This document shows positions 53,181 to 62,327 of a stretch of 64,000 nucleotides of DNA, piece by piece (position 1 is the first letter of the stretch; each line of letters begins with the position of its first letter). The DNA is from Woeseiaceae bacterium. GTDB taxonomy: Bacteria > Pseudomonadota > Gammaproteobacteria > Steroidobacterales > Woeseiaceae. The notes under the pieces are model-generated. The model had not been told where the DNA came from. It did no database searches and was given only the letters and a program-made list of their open reading frames with translations. The stretch is from NCBI GenBank assembly GCA_021773095.1, contig JAJFKR010000019.1, forward strand, positions 1 to 64,000, given 5' to 3'. A program made the position numbers and the translations under genes.

Positions 53181-53688
53181 CGATCTCAATTCCAAGTGCG
53201 CGGATGGCTGCGCGATAATCGGGCTCTATGGAGATGTCCTCAATTTGCTCGGCGTACACGACGGTATTGTTTTCATCCAGCACGACCACCGCGCGAGCAA
53301 ACATACCGGCAAGCGGACCATCAACGATCTGTACACCATAATTTTCGCCAAACCCGGCATGGCGAATCGCAGACAGTCCAATAACGTTCTGCAGTCCATG
53401 CTCTTCCTGAAACCGCTTGTGCGCAAACGGCAAGTCGTAGGAAACCATCAGCATGGCGATGTCCTCGATCTCTTCAGCCAGTTGGTCGAACTTGATGACA
53501 GACTTCGCGCACACGGGTCTGTCGATGCTGGCGAAAATATTCAGCACCTTTCGCATCCCCATCCAGTTCGCAAACGATACGTTTTGCAAGTCTGTGTTGA
53601 CCAGCGAAACATCGGGAGCGTAACTACCTACCACCGGCAGTTCACCGTGCGTGCGATAGCTCGCATTCTTGTATTGAATTTTGGCCAT
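53173..53688 (-). CDS. Tpx-like thiol peroxidase lacking the resolving cysteine
   Basis: 171 residues, the length of thiol peroxidase Tpx. The peroxidatic Cys60 lies in [15 protein letters not shown]. The usual resolving Cys (about position 95, in DLPFAxxRFC in E. coli) is replaced: [15 protein letters not shown]. The protein has only one cysteine. It probably reduces peroxides with an external thiol. It sits between gcvPA (11 bases away) and gcvPB (overlapping), an unusual place. Confidence 0.88.
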   Translation of the reverse strand: MAKIQYKNASYRTHGELPVVGSYAPDVSLVNTDLQNVSFANWMGMRKVLNIFASIDRPVCAKSVIKFDQLAEEIEDIAMLMVSYDLPFAHKRFQEEHGLQNVIGLSAIRHAGFGENYGVQIVDGPLAGMFARAVVVLDENNTVVYAEQIEDISIEPDYRAAIRALGIEIDE

Positions 53689-53699
53689 TGGCTTCCCTG

Positions 53700-55058
53700 T
53701 TACGCGCTGTCACCGGACATGACAACAGCAAATGCTGCGACGTATGCTTCTATATCGGCCGCCGTTTTGGTTTCTGTCGCACAAACGAGCAACGCATCCG
53801 TGCCGACGACAGACGTGATATCGAGGCCACCAAGAATGTCCCGATCAGCCAGTGCTGCCAGTATCGGTGCAACCGACCGGTCCAGCTTCAGCGCCACCTC
53901 GTGGAAGAACGGTCCGTCATAGAGCCGGTCAACTCCCTCAATCCCGCAAAGCCCATCGATCAGCAACGTCGTATTGGCCTGTGAGGTATGAGCAACACTC
54001 TTGAGTCCTTCGTATCCCAGCAAAGACATATAAATCGTCGCGGCGGTCACCATCAGACCCTGATTCGTACAAATGTTCGACGTCGCTTTCGAGCGTCGGA
54101 TGTGCTGCTCGCGCGCCTGCAACGTCAAAGCGAAACCAGGATTTCCATCGAGATCGGTCGTGCGTCCGACGATGCGTCCCGGCATTTGACGAACGTGTTT
54201 TTGCTTGCACGTCATGAATCCGAAATACGGCCCACCCGACGACATCGGCACGCCCAGCGGCTGACCTTCTCCTATTGCGATATCAGCACCCTCTTCGCCC
54301 CACTGCCCGGGGGGCTTGAGAAGCGCCAGCGAGGTCGGGTTCACGATGCTGATCAGCAGCGCACCCTCTGCGCGTGCCCAATCGGTCAGCCGATCCACAT
54401 CCTCAAGCGTACCCACGAATGATGGCTGTTGCACGACGACGGCGACGGGTTCCTTGTCTTCCGGCAGTTGAGAGAAATCAATGTTTCCAGTGCTTGCATC
54501 CTGCGGTAATCGCTCGAACGCAAGTCCCTGCGCACCAGCGATAGCCGCCGCAACCTGTTCGTAAACCGGGTTCACACCCGGCGCCAGCAGGATTCGACCT
54601 GTCTTGACACGGCGATTCGCGCGCACGGCCATGAGCGATGCTTCGGCCAGCGCGGACGCGCCGTCATACAAGGAGGCATTGCTAACGTCGAGTCCAGTCA
54701 GCTCTGTGATCATCGTCTGGTACTCGTAGATCACCTGCAGCGTGCCCTGACTCGCCTCCGCCTGGTAGGGGGTGTACGCACTATAGAACTCACCGCGTGT
54801 TGCGATATCCCAGACGGCCGTCGGTATATGATGCTCGTACGCGCCCGCACCGATGAAACACATGGGCGAGCCATCCATTTTTGCGCGTTGCCGCATAAGC
54901 CTCGCGATTTCCATCTCGTTCATCGCCTCCGGCACATGTGCCAGCTGCTCGATCATCAGCTCTCTGGGTATCTCGTCAAACAGGTCGGCTATGGAATCGG
55001 CGCCGATCGTCTCGAGCATTTCACGCGTGTCTTTCTCTGTGTGAGGTATGAATGGCAT
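53700..55058 (-). CDS. gcvPA: glycine dehydrogenase (decarboxylating) subunit 1
   Basis: 452 residues. The non-catalytic half of the split P-protein. Motifs: [51 protein letters not shown] and EVALKLDR near the C terminus. It follows gcvH by 21 bases. A tpx-like gene separates it from gcvPB. Confidence 0.97.
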   Translation of the reverse strand: MPFIPHTEKDTREMLETIGADSIADLFDEIPRELMIEQLAHVPEAMNEMEIARLMRQRAKMDGSPMCFIGAGAYEHHIPTAVWDIATRGEFYSAYTPYQAEASQGTLQVIYEYQTMITELTGLDVSNASLYDGASALAEASLMAVRANRRVKTGRILLAPGVNPVYEQVAAAIAGAQGLAFERLPQDASTGNIDFSQLPEDKEPVAVVVQQPSFVGTLEDVDRLTDWARAEGALLISIVNPTSLALLKPPGQWGEEGADIAIGEGQPLGVPMSSGGPYFGFMTCKQKHVRQMPGRIVGRTTDLDGNPGFALTLQAREQHIRRSKATSNICTNQGLMVTAATIYMSLLGYEGLKSVAHTSQANTTLLIDGLCGIEGVDRLYDGPFFHEVALKLDRSVAPILAALADRDILGGLDITSVVGTDALLVCATETKTAADIEAYVAAFAVVMSGDSA

Positions 55059-55079
55059 TGCGTATCTCTTCGAAAAGAC

Positions 55080-55475
55080 TCAGTCGTCCAGCTCGTCAAT
55101 AAACTGCTGATAGTCGTCCGGCGACATGAGTGCACCTTCATCCATGCCGTCGGATGGCTGCATGCGAACGATCCAGCCATCGCCGTAGGGATCCGAGTTG
55201 ATTTTTTCCGGGTCGTCGGACAGTCCTTCATTGACGGCGGTGATATTGCCACCGATCGGCGCGTACACATCGGAAGCGGCCTTGACGGACTCAACAACCG
55301 CCATATCTCCGCCTTCGTCAACGTCCTGCGCGACTTCGGGCAGCTCGACGTAAACCAGGTCGCCAAGGGCACCTTGCGCATGGTCGGTAATGCCAATGGT
55401 CACTGAGCCATCGTCCTCGCGTCGCAGCCACTCGTGGTCCTTCGTGTACAAAAGATCTCCAGGTAAATCACTCAT
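55080..55475 (-). CDS. gcvH: glycine cleavage system H protein
   Basis: 131 residues from ATG 55475 (MSDLPGDLLYTKDHEW). Carries the lipoyl group on Lys in ESVKAASDVYAPI and shuttles the aminomethyl between GcvP, GcvT and Lpd. The frame is open to 55514 but that part overlaps gcvT. Lipoylation would need the LipB encoded at 31.9 kb. Confidence 0.97.
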   Translation of the reverse strand: MSDLPGDLLYTKDHEWLRREDDGSVTIGITDHAQGALGDLVYVELPEVAQDVDEGGDMAVVESVKAASDVYAPIGGNITAVNEGLSDDPEKINSDPYGDGWIVRMQPSDGMDEGALMSPDDYQQFIDELDD

Positions 55476-55488
55476 TGTGTCTATTCCT

Positions 55489-56580
55489 TCAAGTGTCGAT
55501 TTGTATTTTTCCATTGCGAACGAACGGCGTTTTGACGATGCGTACGTTCAACAACCTGCCTCTGACTTCAACCTGAGCCCGGTCATAGTCGCCTGCCGGC
55601 ACTCGGGCCAGTGCGATCGATCTGCCGATGGTTGGCGAAAAACCACCACTCGTGATTTCGCCCTCGCCGACGCCTTCGACAACAACCTTTTGATGGTTTC
55701 TCAGCACACCGCGCTCTTCCAGCAACAGTCCGACAAAACGCTGCTTCGACGGATTATCGCGCAATGCCTGCAAAGCCGCACGGCCGATAAAATCGCGATC
55801 CCCAGGCTCCCATGCGACGGTCCAGTCAAGCCCGGCTTCGAGTGGCGACACCGATTCATCCATATCGGTGCCGTAGAGATTCATCGCCGCTTCCAGGCGC
55901 AGCGTATCCCTGGCCCCGAGACCGCAAGGCACAACGCCCGCCGCCAGCAGACGATCCCACACGCCAGGCGCTTGTGCCGCAGGCAGGCATATCTCCCAAC
56001 CGTCTTCGCCGGTATAGCCGGTCCGCGCAATGAACCAGTCACCGCCCAGCATGCCGAAAAATGGCTTCATCGCCATCGCGGCATCGCGGTAATCGGGAGC
56101 AACGCAGGGTGCGGCGAGCTCTCTCGCATTCGGTCCCTGTACCGCGATCATCGCCAGCTCAGCACGCTCATTGACCGCAATATCGAACGCACCGGCCTGC
56201 TCCCGGATCCATGCAAGATCCTTGATGCGAGTAGCAGCATTGACGACCAGACGATAGTCTGTATCGGACAGGTAATAGATGATGAGATCATCAATTACGC
56301 CACCTCTTGGGTTCAGCATGGCCGTGTAGAGCGCCTTGCCGTATTCGGAAAGCCTGGCGACGTCGTTCGCGACCAGGTATTGCAAGAACTCGCGGACACG
56401 TTTGCCGGCGAGATCAACAATCGTCATGTGCGAAACATCGAACACGCCGGCATTCCCGCGCACCGCGTGATGCTCTTCTTTTTGCGAGCCGTAATGCAGC
56501 GGCATATCCCAGCCGCCGAAATCGACGATGCGGGCATCGGCGTCAACGTGTTTGTCGTAAAGCGGTGTTTTGGATCCCAT
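55489..56580 (-). CDS. gcvT: glycine cleavage system T protein (aminomethyltransferase)
   Basis: 363 residues. Moves the methylene group from GcvH to THF with release of ammonia. Motifs: [56 protein letters not shown] and IGRAALQAL. First gene of the operon; a tandem glycine riboswitch lies 60-245 bases upstream. GAGAG before ATG serves as ribosome binding site. Confidence 0.97.
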   Translation of the reverse strand: MGSKTPLYDKHVDADARIVDFGGWDMPLHYGSQKEEHHAVRGNAGVFDVSHMTIVDLAGKRVREFLQYLVANDVARLSEYGKALYTAMLNPRGGVIDDLIIYYLSDTDYRLVVNAATRIKDLAWIREQAGAFDIAVNERAELAMIAVQGPNARELAAPCVAPDYRDAAMAMKPFFGMLGGDWFIARTGYTGEDGWEICLPAAQAPGVWDRLLAAGVVPCGLGARDTLRLEAAMNLYGTDMDESVSPLEAGLDWTVAWEPGDRDFIGRAALQALRDNPSKQRFVGLLLEERGVLRNHQKVVVEGVGEGEITSGGFSPTIGRSIALARVPAGDYDRAQVEVRGRLLNVRIVKTPFVRNGKIQIDT

Positions 56581-56607
56581 TGGCTCTCATCTCTCAAATT
56601 CATCGAA

Positions 56608-56644
56608 CAAAACTAAAGCGCAGCAGACGCTTGCGGTCTGCCGC
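56608..56644 (-). terminator. riboswitch expression-platform terminator
   Basis: Minus strand: a 9-bp stem (56636-56644 with 56620-56628, one G-U) around loop CGCAAGC, then a T-rich tail TTTAGTTTTG. It shares bases with the 3' end of aptamer 2, so aptamer folding and this hairpin compete, as expected for a glycine ON switch. Confidence 0.6.
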
Positions 56645-56825
56645 CCCTCTGTCCTTTGATACCTGAGAGATCAATGATTCTTGCGAATCACATACCCCTT
56701 CGGTGGGCCGACTCGGCCGCTCTCCAGAGCTAATCAGCGTACTCAGTCCTTTTGCCTGAGCGTTTCCGGGCGTGTTGCGCCTTCGGCGCCTCGATCGAAC
56801 GAGGTCTCTTCTGAGCACGCTATGG
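56641..56825 (-). ncRNA. tandem glycine riboswitch
   Basis: Two glycine aptamer cores in series on the minus strand ahead of gcvT. Aptamer 1 (about 56729-56825) contains GCTCAGGCAAAAGGACTGAG; aptamer 2 (about 56641-56728) contains GGAGAGC at its start and CTCAGGTATCAAAGGACAGAG. These are the hallmark core sequences of the class. Glycine binding to both would raise gcv expression when glycine is plentiful. A likely terminator follows. Confidence 0.93.
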
Positions 56826-56838
56826 ATTAGTGCGCGCA

Positions 56839-56867
56839 ATCATAGCCAAGCGGGTGCCCGGTTGCCA
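56839..56867 (-). promoter_or_regulatory. gcv operon promoter
   Basis: Minus strand: -35 TGGCAA (56862-56867), 17-base spacer, -10 TATGAT (56839-56844). Transcription would start near 56832, just ahead of aptamer 1. Confidence 0.5.
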
Positions 56868-56919
56868 GCGATCAATCGGCAAGTAACAATGCCGGGCAAT
56901 TGAATCAGGGACTTCCGCT

Positions 56920-58695
56920 ATGAAAACCTCAGGAATATTGCTGGCTGTGCTGCTTTGGTCGGTCTCCAGCGCGTCCTATGCAGACGCAAGCAGCGCTTTC
57001 GCGACTTTGCTGGACGAGCACTGGGAGTGGCGGATGGCGAGCTCTCCGGTCATGGCATCGGCCCTGGGTGACCGCCGCTATAACGATCAGTGGCCCGACT
57101 CCAGCCTGAATGCGGTCGAACAACGCCATACCGATACGCGCGACTTTTTGCGGCGTGTATATGCAATAGACCGCAGTGCACTTGCGGCCGACGAACAGCT
57201 GAACTACGAGCTGTTTCGGCGCCAATTGCAGGACGATGTCGACGCACACCCGTTCAACGGCCACCTGATGCCGTTGTCGCATCGAGGCGGGATTCAGAGC
57301 CTCAATAACGTGACTAATCAGCTGCGTCTCAGCACGCTAGAGGACTTCGAAGACTGGCTGGCTCGTCTTGGCCAGGTGGACGATCTCATCGACGACACGA
57401 TCTCGATCGCTGAGAGAGGCCGCAAAACGGGCTATATGCCACCAAAAACGCTGATGCAGCGTGTGCCCGATCAACTTAAGCTGCAGGTCGTCGAGTACGC
57501 CACTGACAGCCCGTTTTTTGAAGTATTCGAGAGCCTGCCCGATTCCATCTCCGCCAGCGACCGTGAACGGCTGCGGTCCGCTGCCAGCGAGATTATCGAA
57601 GACGAGTTGCTGCCGGCATATCGGAAGCTCGACAAGTACTTCAATACGCGCTACCTGCCTGCAGCACGCGACAGTGTCGGGTTAGCCGCTCTGCCGAATG
57701 GCAGCGCCTGGTATGAGCATCTAACGCGTTCATTCACGACGACACGAATGACTCCCGATGACATTCATCGCCTCGGTCTTGACGAAGTAAGACGAATACG
57801 TGACGAGATGCAGGAGGTTATCGACCAACTCGGCTTCGAGGGTGGTTTTCAGGACTTTCTGGTCTTTCTCCGCACCGACCCGCAATTCTATTTCGACAAT
57901 CCGGAGGATTTGCACCAGGCCTACCTCGCCACCTGCAAACGCATAGATCCGGAGCTTGTCAATCTTTTTGGAATTCTGCCGCGCATGCCTTACGGGGTGA
58001 AAGCAATCCCTGACTCTATCGCACCGGATACAACGACCGCGTATTACTCGCGGCCCGCCGCCGATGGCAGTCGCGCGGGCATCTACTGGGTGAATCTATA
58101 TCGCCCGGAAGTGCGGCCCAAATACGAAATCGAAGTACTGAGTGTGCACGAGGCCATGCCCGGCCATCACTTGCAGATTGCGCTGCAACAGGAGCTTGGC
58201 AACATGCCGAACTTCCGCCGCTTTTTGGGTTTCACGGCTTTTGTCGAGGGCTGGGGACTATACAGTGAACGTCTCGGCTACGACCTCGGGCTCTACAAAG
58301 ATCCCTACTCCCGATTCGGACAACTCACCTACGATATGTGGCGAGCTGTACGGCTCGTTGTCGACACCGGCATGCACTACAAAGGCTGGACGCGGCAGCA
58401 GGCGATCGACTTCTTCAAAGACAATGCGGCGAAAGCCGAACACGATATCGTCAATGAGATCGATCGCTACATTGGCTACCCGGGACAGGCGCTCGCGTAC
58501 AAGATTGGCCAACTGAAGATGCTGACGCTGCGAGAAAGAGCCGAGCGACAGTTGGGAGAAGACTTCGATATTCGCGCCTTCCACGACGAGTTGCTGGGAG
58601 CCGGCGCCCTGCCACTCGACCTGCTGGAACAACGCATGGACGCCTGGCTAACAACTGTAGGAGCCCGCCCGGTGGACGACCCTCATCGGCCGTGA
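56920..58695 (+). CDS. DUF885 zinc peptidase-like exported protein
   Basis: 591 residues with a signal peptide (GILLAVLLWSVSSASYA). DUF885 family, an M1/M3-like zinc-protease fold, with HEAMPGHHLQ (zinc HExxGHH type) about residue 410 and GWGLYSERLGYDLGLYKDPY. Probably a periplasmic peptidase of unknown substrate. The last 13 codons or so (GARPVDDPHRP) read into a REP element, so the natural C terminus has been altered. Confidence 0.9.
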   Translation: MKTSGILLAVLLWSVSSASYADASSAFATLLDEHWEWRMASSPVMASALGDRRYNDQWPDSSLNAVEQRHTDTRDFLRRVYAIDRSALAADEQLNYELFRRQLQDDVDAHPFNGHLMPLSHRGGIQSLNNVTNQLRLSTLEDFEDWLARLGQVDDLIDDTISIAERGRKTGYMPPKTLMQRVPDQLKLQVVEYATDSPFFEVFESLPDSISASDRERLRSAASEIIEDELLPAYRKLDKYFNTRYLPAARDSVGLAALPNGSAWYEHLTRSFTTTRMTPDDIHRLGLDEVRRIRDEMQEVIDQLGFEGGFQDFLVFLRTDPQFYFDNPEDLHQAYLATCKRIDPELVNLFGILPRMPYGVKAIPDSIAPDTTTAYYSRPAADGSRAGIYWVNLYRPEVRPKYEIEVLSVHEAMPGHHLQIALQQELGNMPNFRRFLGFTAFVEGWGLYSERLGYDLGLYKDPYSRFGQLTYDMWRAVRLVVDTGMHYKGWTRQQAIDFFKDNAAKAEHDIVNEIDRYIGYPGQALAYKIGQLKMLTLRERAERQLGEDFDIRAFHDELLGAGALPLDLLEQRMDAWLTTVGARPVDDPHRP

Positions 58696-58738
58696 GACGG
58701 CCTCGTACGAGCCCGCCCCGCGGGCGAGCCGGCGGAAT
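58660..58738. repeat. REP element pair at the 3' end of the DUF885 gene
   Basis: Two direct copies: TGTAGGAGCCCGCCC (from about 58660) and CGTACGAGCCCGCCC (from about 58708), separated by the hairpin GGCCGT-GAG-ACGGCC; the second continues CCGCGGGCGAGCC. GTAG head and palindrome match the REPIN at 41.3 kb. Confidence 0.75.
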
Positions 58739-58742
58739 AAGT

Positions 58743-59168
58743 TCAGTCTAGCAAATCGTAGTCATTGCGCTCTTTCGGATCATCCGAAAAATACTGCACA
58801 AACTCCCAGTCATTGCCGTCTGCATCGTTGAAATAAACCCGTTTACGGTGCGGGTGGCTATTAGGATACGTCGAGTCCTTGAACCCTGCCGCCGCCAGTC
58901 TCTCGCGTAACGCATCAACGTCGTCCACCTCGTAACCCAGATGATTAACGCCCGGCTTGCCAGTGTACGGAACCCAGGCTTCAGCAGGCTCGTTGGTGGA
59001 TTCGGTCAACGCGAGGTAGGTATCGTCTGTACCGATATGCATCCAGCGGCGGCCTCGATTCAGGCCCTCCCGACGAATACCAAATTCCGGAAACGCGGCT
59101 TGCAGAAAGCGCGCCGAGTCATCTACGCTGCGAACGATCAGGTTCGCGTGTTCCATTCGAATTGTCAT
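58743..59168 (-). CDS. VOC/glyoxalase-family protein
   Basis: 141 residues. A vicinal-oxygen-chelate fold with two beta-alpha-beta units: MEHANLIVRSVDDSARFLQAA and VNHLGYEVDDVDALRERLAA; metal-type residues His8 and Glu in EFVQYF. The ligand is unknown; such proteins include glyoxalases, dioxygenases and antibiotic-binding proteins. Divergent from the XRE-cupin regulator, which may control it. Confidence 0.85.
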   Translation of the reverse strand: MTIRMEHANLIVRSVDDSARFLQAAFPEFGIRREGLNRGRRWMHIGTDDTYLALTESTNEPAEAWVPYTGKPGVNHLGYEVDDVDALRERLAAAGFKDSTYPNSHPHRKRVYFNDADGNDWEFVQYFSDDPKERNDYDLLD

Positions 59169-59225
59169 GATGTTCTCCTGTTGATGCCCTGCAGTCTGGC
59201 CCCAGCCCGACGCTTTAACAACTAT

Positions 59226-59263
59226 ATTGCTATTTAACCAGCGGATTGCTATTTTGCCAGCAT
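59226..59263. promoter_or_regulatory. tandem 19-bp direct repeat, candidate XRE operator
   Basis: ATTGCTATTT at 59226-59235 and again at 59245-59254, each followed two bases later by CCAGC. The 19-bp units match at 15 positions. They lie in the VOC/XRE divergent gap and end at the XRE-cupin ATG (59262). Confidence 0.5.
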
Positions 59264-59810
59264 GACGGATATCAATAGAAATCTGGCCGACAATATTCGT
59301 CGGCTACGCGAAGCACGCAATATGTCGCAGCAGCGGATCGCAACAATCTCGGGAATCCCCCGCCCGACCTGGGCCAGCCTAGAAACCGGCACGGCCAATC
59401 CGACGCTCGCAGTTCTCAACAAGGCCGCCAGCGCGTTGAACGTCTCCATCGAAGAACTGGTCGGTGCGCCTCGCAGTGAGTTTGAGCTTATTCCCGCTGA
59501 AAAAGTGCGTGAACGCAAGCGGCAGGACGCCAAAATCCGGCCGCTGGTCGCGGAAGCATTGCCCGGTCTCGAAATATCACGGACCGAGTTAGCGCCCGGT
59601 GGCCGCATGGTCGGCGTACCGCATACGACGGGAACGCGCGAATACCTGACCTGTGAACGTGGCAAAGTCGAATTGATTGCCGGCGGCGAACATCACTTGT
59701 TGAACGAAGGGGACATGCTCGTTTTTCGTGGTGATCAGCGACATTCGTATTTGAATCCCGACAAGCGGAGAACATCGATTTCAATTTCAATTGTCTGCTT
59801 TGCGAATTAA
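59262..59810 (+). CDS. XRE-family regulator with cupin domain
   Basis: 182 residues. HTH of the Cro/C1 type at 8-62 (LREARNMSQQRIATISGIPRPTWASLETG) followed by a cupin at ~105-180 (REYLTCERGKVELIAGGEHHLLNEGDMLVF split, with HSYLNPD). Regulators of this class respond to small molecules such as amino acids, polyamines or intermediates. It may regulate itself and the divergent VOC gene through the direct repeats at its start. Confidence 0.9.
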   Translation: MTDINRNLADNIRRLREARNMSQQRIATISGIPRPTWASLETGTANPTLAVLNKAASALNVSIEELVGAPRSEFELIPAEKVRERKRQDAKIRPLVAEALPGLEISRTELAPGGRMVGVPHTTGTREYLTCERGKVELIAGGEHHLLNEGDMLVFRGDQRHSYLNPDKRRTSISISIVCFAN

Positions 59811-59821
59811 GGCACCAATCT

Positions 59822-60778
59822 TCACGCGCCTGCGGGAAACTCTCGTCTTGCGGTAGCAGCCCGCTCCGCAGGCGTTGCCGCCTCGTCATAAATTTCCTCG
59901 ATGCGCGCGATCCGGTTTGCGAGACCCGTGCAGTTTGCGATTTGAATGTTCAATCCGGGTCGGGCGTTCATCTCAAGGATCAAAGGCCCGAGATCGGCAT
60001 CGATGACCATATCCACACCCAGATAGCCGAGGCCAGTGACCTCGCAACCCCGCGCCGATGATTCCAGGATAAAGTCCCACTGCGGTATTTGCAGGCCTGC
60101 AACCAGTGCCCCGGTATCGGGGTGCTCCTCAACCAGTACGTCATCCAGGACGCCGTGCAAAGTAATACCGCTGGCGAGATCCACGCCCGCACCAACAGCG
60201 CCCTGATGCAGATTGGCTTTGCCGTCGGACGCACGAGTCGGCAAGCGCACCATTGCCATTGCGGGATAGCCGCGATACACCACCACGCGGATATCCGGCA
60301 CGCCCTGGTAACTAACCTCCGCGAAGGTCGGGTCAAAATGCACACAATATTCAATCAGCGCCTTGTCGCGAGTACCGCTCAAACTGTACTGACCACCAAC
60401 GATGTTGGAAATGTGATGCTGTAGCTCACCTTCCGAGATCAGCAGACCATTGCTGAGCCTAAAGCTGTCGCGCTTGCGCTCGCTGCGCCCGGTCACGACA
60501 AGGATGCCGTCGCCACCGCTGCCCTGTGCCGGCTTGATAACGAAACTGTTTTTGTCGCCGACTATTTCTGCAAAACCTCTGACTTCCGCCTGATGAACAA
60601 TCACGCCGTACAGATCCGGCACCGGCATACCTGCCGCAAGCGCGAGTTCCTTCGTCAGGACTTTGTCGTCAACTCTTGGATACAAACTGCGCGGATTGAA
60701 ACGCATAATGAAATTGGTATTACGCTCGTTCAGGCCAAGTACGCCGGTTTCGCGAAGTTTTTTGGCGGCGGAGAACAT
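59822..60778 (-). CDS. RimK-like ATP-grasp (alpha-L-glutamate ligase homologue)
   Basis: 318 residues from ATG 60778 (one-base overlap with the 7TM stop). ATP-grasp blocks: FVIKPAQGSGGDGILVV, EYCVHFDP, VPDIRVVVYRGYPAMAMVRL and LGYLGVDMVIDADLGPLILEMNARPGL with the metal Glu and Asn. It belongs to the RimK/glutamate-ligase branch that adds amino acids to peptides or proteins. Always found with the 7TM inactive-transglutaminase protein; substrate unknown. Confidence 0.9.
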   Translation of the reverse strand: MFSAAKKLRETGVLGLNERNTNFIMRFNPRSLYPRVDDKVLTKELALAAGMPVPDLYGVIVHQAEVRGFAEIVGDKNSFVIKPAQGSGGDGILVVTGRSERKRDSFRLSNGLLISEGELQHHISNIVGGQYSLSGTRDKALIEYCVHFDPTFAEVSYQGVPDIRVVVYRGYPAMAMVRLPTRASDGKANLHQGAVGAGVDLASGITLHGVLDDVLVEEHPDTGALVAGLQIPQWDFILESSARGCEVTGLGYLGVDMVIDADLGPLILEMNARPGLNIQIANCTGLANRIARIEEIYDEAATPAERAATARREFPAGA

Positions 60779-62298
60779 CAATCCCGCGTCAACTCTTTAA
60801 AGCGTCTGATCTCGGTCAGACGATAACCCGTGTAGCGGCCGACGAGCATCACGAAACCGAGAATCACGAGAAGCAATTCGGGGAACGTAAAGATCAAATG
60901 CTCGAGCCACGGCATCACCATGAAGGTGTAGGCGGCGACCGCGACGGCCAAACTCCCAAGCCCGGCGCGAATAGCGTCTGCAGGTCCACGCTCTTCCCAC
61001 ACGACGGACATGCGCTCAATCGTCATAGCGATGATGACCATCGGGAATAAAGCAACGGATAAGCCCATTTCCATGCCAAGCCGGTGCGAGGTCATGCTGA
61101 TAAACAACATCAACATGACAACCACGATCAGGACTGCGCTTAATCTTGGCACTAATAACAATCGAAATTTATCGAGCAGGAACCGGATCGTGAGGCCGAG
61201 CGTTACGAGCAGCGTGAAAAGGATCAGACCCCAGAAGAGTTTGGTTTCGCGAAAGGCGAGCGCAATCAACACCGGCATGAAGGTACCGAACGCATCGATA
61301 CCGATGATGTTGCGCATGATAACCATGATGAGCGCGCCGATGGGAATCATCAGCAATACGCTGTACACGGCTTGAGTCTGAATCGGCAGACTGTACAAAG
61401 AAAAATCAACCGCGCTGGTACCCTGCAGTGCCGCTTGTGTTTCAGCGATCGCTACCGCTTCGAGGTGATTGACCTGGATCGCAAAATCGACCTGAACATT
61501 GCTGCCACCTTCGACATTGACCAACGGCTCATTGCCCCGCCACCAAACCAGAAATCGATCGGGAAGACTTTCCTCTCCGGTAGCTGGATTGAAGTAAAGC
61601 CAGCGGTCCCCATCGTGGACCTCGAGCCAGGACACGAGCTCTGCGCTGCGTTGTCGACCTGACAGCGGAAAGCCATGCACCATCCGTGAGGGTATGCGCG
61701 CCGACGCCAACAATGTAGTAATGACATCCACGAACTCGGCGCTTGTAGACACGCCCGCCGATATCAGTTCGACGTTCGAATCAGGCGACGGATCATTCAT
61801 GCGACGCAAGAGTTCTGTCGTAAACGACGCCGTGTCGGCCGAGTGGTCGCGAACGTCGTCAACAAGAACGTCAACCGCAGTCTTCATCGGCTCGATAATC
61901 GTCGGTGTCGGTGGGAATGGCGGCGTCGTGTCAGACTCATTGACACGGTCGTCTTCGTAAACAGAAATACGATAGTAAAGCGTTTGTTCGCCGTCAGCGC
62001 GACGAATTGCCCACTGTGCTTCACGGCCACCACTGCCGAAATTTGTACTAAAGCCGTAACCCCGTGATACAGAGTTTTCGTTGAGCGTGCGGAAACCAGG
62101 TGTCAGCCACGGCACATTGAGCTGCACCTTGATCGATCCCGGACCGCTTTGAAAATTGACGGCGGATTCAATCGTCCACACCGGCGCCTCCTGGTCTTCC
62201 GTTACCGGAAAACCCAGCACCTGCCATTTATAGAAAAAGACTGACAGCCCTATAACCGTTAGCAACGCAGCCAACAGGTACACGTAACGCTGGTTCAT
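60778..62298 (-). CDS. inactive-transglutaminase domain protein with seven-helix membrane domain
   Basis: 506 residues. One N-terminal helix (YLLAALLTVIGLSVFFYKW), a periplasmic region with a transglutaminase-like fold at ~170-275 in which the catalytic triad is lost (Cys region AGVSTSAEF, His region LVSWLEVHDG, Asp region LYFNPATG), then seven membrane helices from about 310 (VYSVLLMIPIGALIMVIM, LILFTLLVTLGLTIRFLL, ...). A known pair with the ATP-grasp gene; role not established. Confidence 0.9.
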   Translation of the reverse strand: MNQRYVYLLAALLTVIGLSVFFYKWQVLGFPVTEDQEAPVWTIESAVNFQSGPGSIKVQLNVPWLTPGFRTLNENSVSRGYGFSTNFGSGGREAQWAIRRADGEQTLYYRISVYEDDRVNESDTTPPFPPTPTIIEPMKTAVDVLVDDVRDHSADTASFTTELLRRMNDPSPDSNVELISAGVSTSAEFVDVITTLLASARIPSRMVHGFPLSGRQRSAELVSWLEVHDGDRWLYFNPATGEESLPDRFLVWWRGNEPLVNVEGGSNVQVDFAIQVNHLEAVAIAETQAALQGTSAVDFSLYSLPIQTQAVYSVLLMIPIGALIMVIMRNIIGIDAFGTFMPVLIALAFRETKLFWGLILFTLLVTLGLTIRFLLDKFRLLLVPRLSAVLIVVVMLMLFISMTSHRLGMEMGLSVALFPMVIIAMTIERMSVVWEERGPADAIRAGLGSLAVAVAAYTFMVMPWLEHLIFTFPELLLVILGFVMLVGRYTGYRLTEIRRFKELTRD

Positions 62299-62327
62299 CT
62301 TCCCCCCTTACTTGCTTGTGTGGCGTG

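Noticed and set aside
55390-56616. 408-codon plus-strand frame opposite gcvT/gcvH
   Set aside because: It covers the strongly conserved gcvT and gcvH genes in antisense, has no recognisable domain, and its residue make-up is Arg/His-rich, as expected of a shadow frame.
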